Positions 24,701 through 31,577 of a DNA stretch of 60,151 nucleotides are shown in pieces. Source of the stretch: JAHBNG01 sp039028975 (GTDB lineage Bacteria > Chloroflexota > Anaerolineae > Caldilineales > Caldilineaceae). The stretch lies in assembly GCA_039028975.1 (NCBI GenBank), contig JBCCHB010000105.1, positions 1 through 60,151 of the forward strand. The letters are read 5' to 3'. The translations under genes were made by a program, and so were the position numbers. Below the pieces are notes generated by a model. It made no database searches. It saw nothing but the letters and a program-made list of their open reading frames with translations, and had not been told where the DNA came from. Positions within the stretch are counted from its first letter, which is position 1. Each line of letters starts with the position of its first letter.

Positions 24701-25358
24701 CATCGCCATTAGCATCGCGCAGCCAACCTTGTTCGGCCGCACTTCGACCAGCGAATACCGTGCCATCGGTCACGTTCTGCATGCCGGTGGTGGCAATGGC
24801 CGTTGTGTCGAAGGTATTATTGCCGTTGTTGAGGTAGACATAGATGGCGTTACCACCGGTCTCGGTCGCATGGACAATGTCTAAGGTGCCATCATTGTTG
24901 ATGTCAGCAAAATAAGTCGCGTCTAAGTTCCCATCGCCAAAGACTTCAGAGCCAACACCATCACGGTCGAACCCGGCAAAGGAAATCTCATTGGGGTTAA
25001 AGGTGCCATCGCCGTTGGAGAGCCAAACCGAAAGCCCGATGCCACTTGTCCCGGTATCATCTAGGCCATGTACAAAAGCGGGGGATCCGGTCGTGCAGGT
25101 GCTCACAGAAGCCTGGGCTGCAACAGGTGGCGTAGCAAACAGGCTGTTATAGAGGTTGAATATTGGCGCTGCTACTACGGCTGTCTGCGGCCGTAGATCC
25201 GACAGCGGGCTGGCGTCCTCAGCTGCTGTTGGTGCCGGCGCAACCGGCACCGGAGCTAGCGGTGCCAGCGGTGCAATCAGCAGGCTCATTGCAGTGAGTA
25301 AAGCGAGCAGGATGCTGCGCCAGGTATAGGTCTGTCTTGTTTGATTCATTTGGTTCAT
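21738..25358 (-). CDS. Large secreted FG-GAP/VCBS repeat protein with DUF11 and TSP3 repeats
   Basis: The start at 25358 has AGGAGTCC upstream and opens a signal peptide followed by a Pro/Ala-rich segment. The 1206-residue protein holds two ~390-residue halves that repeat each other nearly word for word (e.g. YVYLNNGxNTF, TGMQNVTDGTVFAGRSAAEQ, TFDDSGTGRMQVWLGNGDGT). They are made of FG-GAP/VCBS repeats with many DxNxDG calcium-binding loops. A DUF11-like domain, a thrombospondin-type-3 stretch (DTDNDGTPDNIDQCPNTP) and a second DUF11 piece follow. The protein stops inside that last domain (ITINVTP) and lacks the LP-type terminus of its neighbours, so it may be C-terminally truncated. Confidence 0.88.
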   Translation of the reverse strand: MNQMNQTRQTYTWRSILLALLTAMSLLIAPLAPLAPVPVAPAPTAAEDASPLSDLRPQTAVVAAPIFNLYNSLFATPPVAAQASVSTCTTGSPAFVHGLDDTGTSGIGLSVWLSNGDGTFNPNEISFAGFDRDGVGSEVFGDGNLDATYFADINNDGTLDIVHATETGGNAIYVYLNNGNNTFDTTAIATTGMQNVTDGTVFAGRSAAEQGWLRDANGDGNLDYLFSGDDNNIHVYLGNGDGTFVTNRITTALSGAGGRKTSGVSGSEGFLADDVNGDNSVDLIGTFDDSGTGRMQVWLGNGDGTFNPTLHFNALLQDSGATNTSGSANNEYSQFADVNGDGALDYLHTETADSAAQIWAFLNNGDGTFQTNAIVTTATAAPLGVLGIFSSFTSSEQSLFADVTEDGIVDYVTSYDDRGANSGISVYIGNGDGTFATTPTPTTIPNFGTGTGGGETTFIGCGFVAQAEICDNGIDDDLDGLVDSADPDCADYVPPTTFPMCSGALAFIHGADNNGTSGLGTSVWLANGNGTFSSQEISFSGFDREGVGTDVFGDDNLAATYFADVNKDGPIDIVHATETGGNAIYVYLNNGDNTFNTTSIASTGMQNVTDGTVFAGRSAAEQGWMGDADGDGNLDYLFSGSDSNIHVYRGNGDGTFVPNRITTALSGSGGRDTSGVSNSESFLVADVNGDGSIDLIGTFDDSGTGRMQVWLGNGDGTFNPTLHFDTLLQDSGGSNTSGSADNEHSQFADVNGDGALDYLHAESLDGTAQIWAFFNNGDGTFQTTATTTTITNYPAGLLNRFANFQNAEQSFFADANNDGIIDYVTSSDNLGLSSGISVYLGNGNGTFSNSQIMTPLPDFATGTDALQSTYLGCGFAAGTEICGNNIDEDFDGLIDQQDPDASCYIATSDTRLTKAFSPSTIAPNGVSTLIFTISENATDDGVLNTVNFVDTLPAGVTITNTAGIVNNCTGGMVTANAGSDTIRVQSAVLNDGAGSCTISVPVTASAQGAYTNGAGNMSGLVDTETSSMNDQTLTVSAGLTDVDGDGINDTEEGTGCVGAAGAHAPPVVVDTNVLSSTLGCIATDTDNDGTPDNIDQCPNTPTGGVVDTDGCPFDTDLSGAKSASVTSITPGIPFDYTLTVNNSGAETHNVKVIDVVEAGLTINGTSTATNNNSTGGACTVSGQVVTCTWDIMDDGASETITINVTP

Positions 25359-25444
25359 ATGGACTCCTAATTTGTAATTATCCAAGATATTCAACGGTTG
25401 TTTATCCTCAAAATATAGATTTTAAGAAAGAGATTTCCCTCAAG

Positions 25445-25471
25445 TGCGACGCACTTCCGAAGTGCGTCGCA
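25445..25471. terminator. Hairpin between surface-protein genes
   Basis: Perfect 12-bp stem TGCGACGCACTT/AAGTGCGTCGCA with a CCG loop, between the FG-GAP gene and the 806-residue gene upstream. There is no clear U-run, so it could be a processing or attenuation site as well as a terminator. Confidence 0.5.
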
Positions 25472-25526
25472 AATACTAACCAATTCGTCGGAAAATGTTT
25501 ATCTGAATATCTATATATAGTCAGGT

Positions 25527-27947
25527 CTACTTGGTAACAAAAGGCAAGAAGATTGCTCCGTTCTCATTTGCCTCAGTATTCCCCAAGTCCAAGAACTGCT
25601 CGCTGCCGTCGACCATGAGCAGGCCCAGGCGGTAGTGGGCATCTCGGTAGCCAGCACTCGTCACATCAGCAGCCACGACTTCTTCCAAAAGCTGATCGCT
25701 AAAGGCGTAGCGACCGCCTTCTGCTTGGCTGCTTCGTTCAGCGACGATGGCCGTGTTGTTGAGTAGGGTCCAGTCGCTGTCGCCCACCCACCGACGATAG
25801 ACGTTGAAGGCCATTACTTGGCTCTCATCTGTCGATTGCCAAACCAGCGTTACCTGGCCTCTGTTTCGGTCCACGCGAATGGACCGTTCCGCCATTAGCA
25901 CCGCCGTGGGTGCAAAGATGCTAATACCGTCGCTGTCGCTGGCGTTGGCGGCTATTGCCTGCAGCTCGGCCTGCTGATTCGGTAGCAGTGTCGTATCCAG
26001 CCCGGCCGTACAGTTGACCACAAACGAAATCGGATCGTTCTGGTTGAGGGTGACGCCTGCCGTCCCCAGCAGGTCAGCCCAACCCATCTGGTTGTCGACC
26101 ACGTTGGACGGCGTTTGACTGGCCGAGGTACAGTCCAAGTAGGCATCCGGGAAGACCACATCCACCGGTAGCGATGAGAGCGGGGCCGCATCTAAGTTGG
26201 TAATGGTCACGGTAAAGCTAATCGGATCTGTCTGCCGAGCTGGACCGACGGTGTTCACCATCACGTCGATAGCTAAGTTGGCGGTTGCCGCAGCAAAACC
26301 AAAATCGGCATCCAGATAGTCACCTGGGCTGGTCATGGGAACGACAAGTTCGGTGGCCTGAATAGCCGCGGCCACAACCTGGTTTGCCCCTTGCTGCTCC
26401 GTATCAATCATGCCTTCAAGTGCGCCATCCTGCTCGAAATTGCTCTCATCAATCGCCACAATGTAGACAGTACCTGGCCCCGTTGTGACGGAGAAGCTGT
26501 AGTAACCATCGGCTGAGATCTCTGGCGAGTTGGGATTGTTGGCCGTGGAGGTGCTGGCCAGCCACTCGTCATTTTGGGGTACCCCATCGGCTGAGGTGGC
26601 GCCTGAGCCGTCCAGGTAGAGATTCAGCAGCACGCCATTGATTCCGGCTTCACCTTGATTCTTTAGGCCATCCTTGCTTTCATCCAGCCAGATCAAGTCC
26701 CCTAGCGTATACTTGGTTAAACCAATGTCGATGGCAATGGCATCGTTGGCCGTGGCAGTGGGGACAGTACCGCTCCCGTCCTGCACGTTAGTCGCGTCAA
26801 TGGAGAGACAGCTTTCGCCTGCAACATTACAGGGTGCCGCTACGGGATTGCTGGTTGTATCCTGAATGGCCGTAAACTGGACCGTCAACATAACTGGCGT
26901 GTTGGGGATCAGGTCGCCCAAGTCGCTGGTTAGGTCTGACCAGTTGAGGGTGCCGTCGTTGCCAAAGTCATCCGGATCGACCGAGACAGTTGACGGGAAG
27001 AATTGGGCGTCGGCGGTATCATAATCAAGCTGGAAGGGTAGCGTAATAATATTGGTTGCGCCCGTATTGGTCAGTGTGATGGTGGCCGTGAACAGCGCGC
27101 TAACGCCAACCGGATCTGGGCTGAGCGCGATGTCGATCTCTATGCTGCCAACAGCGACTGTCCCGAAGGTATACGCAGCATAGCTATTGGGTGTGATCCC
27201 ATTGGCGGTAATGGTGCCGCTGGTGGCGTCGCCCGTGCTACTGTCATTGCCCAAATTCACCCATTCGCTAGTACCCGTATCCCAACCTACGATACGTAAG
27301 TCAGGTAAGGAACCGCCGCCAAGGTTTGCGATATTGCTGCCGCTGTCCCAATGTAGCGTTAAATCGACACTGGGTGAGCCGTCAACATTCCAATATTCGA
27401 TGCTGCTGACGGCAGTCAGCCCCGTACCCAGCACTGGCCCCGCATCTACCTGGGGATTGGAGAGCCAATAGCGCACGTCGACTTGGTCGGCCACCGCTCC
27501 GGGTGCGCTGATGGCCGCTGGACCATACTGGCCCCCATCGCCGGTGGGAAAGGTGAAGGCGTCGTCGCCGATTTTGCGCACTAAGCCGTCTACGTGGCTG
27601 GCGTCGGATGCGTTGCTGGCCGTGGCGTTGTCCCAAAAGATGACCACGCCTGTGTTGGGCGGATCTTCTTCGTCGATCTCGCCGTTCTGAAAGTCCAAGC
27701 TGCCGTTGATGACCACATCGCCATCGTTAGTAAAGGTGCTGCTTGTGTTGTTGGTCAACTGCCCACCAGAGTAGAAGGTGGTGTTTTCGTTGACGTGGAC
27801 TTGTCCCGTGTTGGTGCCGTCCTGGGCCAGAAGTGGTGGAGCAGTAAGTAGTGGCCCAAAGAGAAGGTTCGCCAGCAATGCCCAAATAATCGGGATGCTA
27901 TGCTTTGCGCTGCCCTCTGTCCTGTTGTCCACGTGGTTTTGCTTCAT
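25527..27947 (-). CDS. Secreted surface protein with SdrD B-like and DUF11 domains
   Basis: An 806-residue protein with a signal peptide (hydrophobic IIWALLANLLFGPLLTAPPLLA at residues ~21-42, then AQDG). Next comes a beta-rich N-terminal region, a DUF11-like repeat, and an SdrD B-like domain (YTLGDLIWLDESKDGLKNQG onwards, ~residues 405-545). The C-terminal beta domain and FNVYRRW block are shared with the 20519-21637 protein. It ends AIFLPFVTK, the LP-hydrophobic type of terminus. GAGGT precedes the ATG. Likely exported and surface-displayed; function unknown. It is transcribed with the two downstream surface-protein genes. Confidence 0.87.
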   Translation of the reverse strand: MKQNHVDNRTEGSAKHSIPIIWALLANLLFGPLLTAPPLLAQDGTNTGQVHVNENTTFYSGGQLTNNTSSTFTNDGDVVINGSLDFQNGEIDEEDPPNTGVVIFWDNATASNASDASHVDGLVRKIGDDAFTFPTGDGGQYGPAAISAPGAVADQVDVRYWLSNPQVDAGPVLGTGLTAVSSIEYWNVDGSPSVDLTLHWDSGSNIANLGGGSLPDLRIVGWDTGTSEWVNLGNDSSTGDATSGTITANGITPNSYAAYTFGTVAVGSIEIDIALSPDPVGVSALFTATITLTNTGATNIITLPFQLDYDTADAQFFPSTVSVDPDDFGNDGTLNWSDLTSDLGDLIPNTPVMLTVQFTAIQDTTSNPVAAPCNVAGESCLSIDATNVQDGSGTVPTATANDAIAIDIGLTKYTLGDLIWLDESKDGLKNQGEAGINGVLLNLYLDGSGATSADGVPQNDEWLASTSTANNPNSPEISADGYYSFSVTTGPGTVYIVAIDESNFEQDGALEGMIDTEQQGANQVVAAAIQATELVVPMTSPGDYLDADFGFAAATANLAIDVMVNTVGPARQTDPISFTVTITNLDAAPLSSLPVDVVFPDAYLDCTSASQTPSNVVDNQMGWADLLGTAGVTLNQNDPISFVVNCTAGLDTTLLPNQQAELQAIAANASDSDGISIFAPTAVLMAERSIRVDRNRGQVTLVWQSTDESQVMAFNVYRRWVGDSDWTLLNNTAIVAERSSQAEGGRYAFSDQLLEEVVAADVTSAGYRDAHYRLGLLMVDGSEQFLDLGNTEANENGAIFLPFVTK

Positions 27948-28036
27948 GGATTACCTCAAATTATTCTCTAAATCGCTGCCAGACTTCCTTAGGCGATGTA
28001 GTCTACCTTCCGAGCCGTATCTGTTAATGTAAGTGG

Positions 28037-28105
28037 AAAGTGCAACGCACGGGGTTCTGCAAATATTGGTCTTGCAGAGCGCTTCTACCCCGTGGGTTGT
28101 ACTTT
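28037..28105. repeat. Inverted repeat between surface-protein genes
   Basis: Arms AAAGTGCAACGCACGGGGT (28037-28055) and its near-complement (28087-28105, 17 of 19 pair), with an inner TCTGCAA/TTGCAGA hairpin. It lies between the stop of the 642-residue gene and the next gene, a suitable place for a terminator. Confidence 0.6.
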
Positions 28106-28122
28106 AAGTGACTCTCTCCGCT

Positions 28123-30048
28123 CTACGGAGCGACCACGTCAACCGTAAAGGTGGCTGTGCCAGTCTGCCCACCTGAATTAAAGACAGCAACCTCAATGGT
28201 ACGTGTGCCGGCCGGTGCGTCTGGCGATAGCGTGATGTATGCAGATGCATTACTAAAATCTCGCGAGATTGCGCTGCCACTATTGGTCAACGTCAGCTTC
28301 TTATTAAAGGCGCTATAGCTGGCAGAAATGTCTGGTTCAACGCCAATGTAATTTAAGGTATCGAAGGTTCCTGCCCCGTCGATAATGGTTACTTCCACTT
28401 TTGCCATGTCTTCTTCCGGGTCCAAGACAGCAAATCGAGTACGCATATCCTGGGGCTGATTGTTCGCTTGGAGCTGTACTGGCACAGGAGCCATTGTGGC
28501 TGCATCCAGGACACTATGATAGGCAACCCCCGTGAAACTGCTGCCGATCAACAAATAGGTGCCGGAAGGAGATAATGAAATATGCTCGCTGTACGAACAG
28601 GGGCCTGGAGCCGCAGTGTTATCATTAAAGGGTAAACAGGGTTCTTGGAGGCCAAACGTATCTTCGTAGATAAGATTTGTCCTGCCGGTATACGATGCAA
28701 GCGCATCGTACTGAAGAATCGGTATCGAAAATCCAACGTCACCATTCATCTTGTTAATGGGCACATAGTGACCAAGCGGGATGTCGGGACGGACAGAGCC
28801 CAAGGCAAATAGGCGCCCGTCGGTATGAGCCGCCAATATTTTGCCCTGGCGAGCATCGTTATTGAGCCCGATCTCAGGCTCTGCCAGGATATCGGCCAAT
28901 GTCGTGATTGTCCCGCTTGCATCCACTTGGAATTGCCTGAGTCCATTCTGAAAATTATCAATCGAGCCAATGGATCCGTCGTACTCATCATTTAGTGTGC
29001 CAGATGTTTGTCTTCGAAGTGAGGTATAGAATGTGTTGCCACTGACGCGTACCAACTCCATGCGACTAGAACCGTCACCCACCGTACTACTAATATCACC
29101 AAATGGATTTGTTGGATCCGGTTCAAAAGTTGGCGCGGCGATCTGATTGCCATCAAAGTCGTAGAGATACAATCGGGTTGTACGATTGCTGGTGTTGTCG
29201 AACTGGCCATGTGCGATGGTCGCAAATCCAAAGTTCGTTGGCGCCAGGCCAAATCCTGTTGCCCGGGAAGAGGCAGGACCGTCGCTGGTCACCAAAGTAC
29301 CGTCTTCTTCATACAGGTCGAACGCCCCGTAGCCATGTCCCACCACGAATCGGCCGTTGTCAAGCACGATAAGCTGGGACGGAGTCGCTGCTACGGTTAG
29401 TGTCGTCCACGTTTTTACGTAATTCCCGCTTTGATCAGTGATGGCAAAATGAGATGGGGGACCGCCAGCTGCAAAGACCAAATTGTCGTTATTCAGCAGA
29501 GCCACCCTCGGTATCGTAGTGAAACCTCCCATCGGTAAGACAAATCGGGTCTGCTCGGCGAAATTGGCATTGTATATCTTGACAACAATGTTGTCCCCCA
29601 TGTCGTAGGGACCGACGGGGTCTGGTAAGAGACCATAATTTTCAACAATTGCGAAAGTATTATCATCGAGCCAAATCTGAGTATAACCATCGGGAATTCG
29701 GATGGTTGGCCCCAAAATCCTGACATAAGTTGACGACCCTGTGCTGCTGGACGAACTGCCACTGTCGCCGCCCACAATACAGTTCCACGAGGTGCCGCTC
29801 CACACCTGGAGACAACTGTCATCGGTGTTGTAGATAGTCAGCCCCTCGGCGAAGGTGCCGCCGTTGATGGCGTCGCGCTGGGCCGTCGTCAGGCGGGGAG
29901 GAAGGAATCCCTGGCTTGTCGAGACGATGTCGAGCGCGGCCGACGGGTCCGGGTTGGTGGTGCCGATGCCAAATTGGGCAAAGGCAATGCCCACGGTTGC
30001 TACAACAAGCACCAGAGCAACGAGAAGATAGGAGAGGTTTTTGTTCAT
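28123..30048 (-). CDS. Secreted repeat protein with tail-fibre-like N-terminal motif
   Basis: The start at 30048 (AAGGAA upstream) gives MNKNLSYLLVALVLVVATVG-IAFA, a clean signal peptide; an in-frame upstream ATG at 30093 lacks one. Directly after cleavage comes GIGTTNPDPSAALDIVSTSQ and PPRLTTAQRDAI, a motif widespread in exported structural proteins and tail-fibre-like N-termini. Then a Ser-rich linker and a long (~residues 125-540) region that reads like a beta-propeller. A final immunoglobulin-like stretch (SNASAYITLSPDAPAGTRTI) closes it. It has no LP-type terminus. Probably secreted; role unknown. Confidence 0.83.
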   Translation of the reverse strand: MNKNLSYLLVALVLVVATVGIAFAQFGIGTTNPDPSAALDIVSTSQGFLPPRLTTAQRDAINGGTFAEGLTIYNTDDSCLQVWSGTSWNCIVGGDSGSSSSSTGSSTYVRILGPTIRIPDGYTQIWLDDNTFAIVENYGLLPDPVGPYDMGDNIVVKIYNANFAEQTRFVLPMGGFTTIPRVALLNNDNLVFAAGGPPSHFAITDQSGNYVKTWTTLTVAATPSQLIVLDNGRFVVGHGYGAFDLYEEDGTLVTSDGPASSRATGFGLAPTNFGFATIAHGQFDNTSNRTTRLYLYDFDGNQIAAPTFEPDPTNPFGDISSTVGDGSSRMELVRVSGNTFYTSLRRQTSGTLNDEYDGSIGSIDNFQNGLRQFQVDASGTITTLADILAEPEIGLNNDARQGKILAAHTDGRLFALGSVRPDIPLGHYVPINKMNGDVGFSIPILQYDALASYTGRTNLIYEDTFGLQEPCLPFNDNTAAPGPCSYSEHISLSPSGTYLLIGSSFTGVAYHSVLDAATMAPVPVQLQANNQPQDMRTRFAVLDPEEDMAKVEVTIIDGAGTFDTLNYIGVEPDISASYSAFNKKLTLTNSGSAISRDFSNASAYITLSPDAPAGTRTIEVAVFNSGGQTGTATFTVDVVAP

Positions 30049-30125
30049 GGTTGATAATTCCTTGGGGTTGATCGATGCTAAGTAGGTAAGCAAATGTTAT
30101 TCGGTATTTCGGCCCTCACCCCTGG

Positions 30126-30192
30126 CCCCTCTCCCAGCCTGGGAGAGGGGGAGTCTGGCTCCCTTCTCCCACATGTGGGGGAAGGGAGCCAG
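30126..30192. repeat. Two adjacent perfect palindromes
   Basis: CCCCTCTCCCAG/CTGGGAGAGGGG (30126-30150, one-base spacer) is followed by CTGGCTCCCTTC/GAAGGGAGCCAG (30155-30192, with a nested CCCACATGTGGG). Each arm is 12 bp. They stand between the small and the large secreted-protein genes and could terminate or stabilise the transcript. Confidence 0.7.
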
Positions 30193-30253
30193 AGGGTACC
30201 CGGGATGGGGGCGAACAAACCCAATACCTGTTTACTTTTGCTCAGGTACTTAG

Positions 30254-30565
30254 CTAGTTGCTGATCGCAGAAGATTGCCAAGCGCTGCCGTCGTAGATCT
30301 GGAATACTTTGTCCTCTGTGTTGTAGAGGAGCAGCCCTTCGGCGAATGTGCCGCTGTTGATGGCGTCCCGCTGGGCGGTGGTCATGCGCGGGAAAAGTAC
30401 ACCGCGGTCGGTGAAGTTGATGTCGAGGATGGCCGATGGGTGGGGCGTATTGGTGCCAATGCCGACACCAGGAATGGTTTGGGCATGACTGGGGATGGCT
30501 TCAATCAGGCGCAGGGCCGGAATGAGTATAGCCAAGGCTAGGGTGATGATGAGTAGTCGTTGCAT
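30254..30565 (-). CDS. Small secreted protein with the tail-fibre-like motif only
   Basis: A 103-residue protein with a signal peptide (MQRLLIITLALAILIPALRL, cleavage near SHAQ). It then has GIGTNTPHPSAILDINFTDRG, PRMTTAQRDAINSGTFAEGL and LYNTEDKVFQIYDGSAW, parallel to residues ~28-95 of the larger neighbour (GIGTTNPDPSAALDI ... LTTAQRDAINGGTFAEGLTIYNTDDSC). It is therefore that single domain alone and may be a subunit or competitor of it. First gene of the minus-strand surface-protein block. Confidence 0.78.
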   Translation of the reverse strand: MQRLLIITLALAILIPALRLIEAIPSHAQTIPGVGIGTNTPHPSAILDINFTDRGVLFPRMTTAQRDAINSGTFAEGLLLYNTEDKVFQIYDGSAWQSSAISN

Positions 30566-31392
30566 TTGAAAATTACTCCTGTCTGTGAAAAATATGTTTA
30601 GGGTCGATGCCAGTGCATCCCAGGCTGCGATACCTTCAGCTCCTCTAAACTTGGGAGAGGAGTGATTATGGCTTCCAGAGACATCAACCTACGCAGAGTG
30701 CGTCACTCTGTACAGAATTGTGTGATGACTTCGGCATGCTCAGGGCAAGCCTGAAGGAGCCTAAGCGACTGAAGAATCTTCAGCTCGTTGGTGAACGTAG
30801 AGATTCTTCGCTCAACTCGTATACAATAGGCTGGCTTGGCCTGTTTGTCGCTACGCTTTCGACTCCTAACGCGCATGATGGCTCAGAATGACGCTATCCA
30901 ACTGCTTCACTTGATGGGCATGGAGCATGGCTCCCTGCCCTAATCTAGGCGAACGGCTTGGGATAAGGATCAAAGGCCGAATCTGCTAGGGATGAATTTA
31001 GTTTCCGAACCAGCGAGTTCTTTGGATTCTCTATCAATCTTGAAAAACGAGGGAACAACAGTGGAAGTGGCAGGAAAGAGCTTTGTTAAGTAGAGCCATT
31101 CCTGCTATACTGGGGTTGAGAAGATCGGACGCCAAACCATCTTACTCTGCGGCAGCCTGTTGGCGCAGGCTGCTTACCTCTTCCATTTATTCCTGCTAAA
31201 CCCATATGAGAAACAGAACAACCCAGAAGACGAACGGTCAATTAACCTATGGTTGGCCTTGGTAGTTGAGTATTCACTTGCTTGGCGCTTTGGCCTGAAG
31301 TGACTCAATTGTTCATCAACTGGTGACAGACTTTCTCGATATTTTTAGGGGCAGGTGCTTAACTACTGTACTTACATCTCAGTGCCAACTAT

Positions 31393-31490
31393 ACAGCAAC
31401 GAAGAAATTTTTCATCGTCAATTTGACTTAGAGTCCCAAAGCCATCAACTGATGGCTACAAAATGCAGCGATTGCCTACGTCATTTATAC
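31393..31490. repeat. D-family direct repeat, copy 1
   Basis: A ~95-bp stretch with CATCRTCAATTT, ACTTAG, CATCAA, ATGGCTACAAA and CTACGT in order. The same series occurs at 37119-37213 in the same orientation. Degenerate and non-coding. Confidence 0.5.
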
Positions 31491-31492
31491 TT

Positions 31493-31545
31493 GGCCAGAA
31501 ATGTCTTCTCCCGACTCTTATAAAGTCTATTCTCAGTAGATCCAA
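31493..31545. repeat. G-family element, degenerate copy 3
   Basis: GGCCAGAAATGTCTTCTCCCG followed by ACTCTTATAAAGTCTATTCTC matches the first half of the G element at 20430-20509. The second inverted end is not recognisable. It lies 30 bases before the kinase start. Confidence 0.5.
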
Positions 31546-31577
31546 AATGTGTCGATTTTTCTGACCTTTTATATCGT

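Larger units (their letters stand above)
30566..31577. other. Long intergenic region between divergent surface-protein and kinase genes
   Basis: About 1 kb without a supportable gene. It should hold the promoters of the minus-strand surface-protein block and the plus-strand kinase. It contains hairpin-like stretches (e.g. GAAGAATCTTCAG with AGAGATTCTTCG, 30770-30812), a D-family repeat (31393-31490) and a degenerate G-family end (from 31493). No clear -35/-10 pair can be claimed by eye. Confidence 0.6.

Noticed and set aside
21973..24884. Long plus-strand ORFs opposite the FG-GAP repeat gene (e.g. 21973-22650, 24408-24884)
   Set aside because: They mirror the repeat structure of the minus-strand gene, have no ribosome sites and no recognisable domains; shadow frames.
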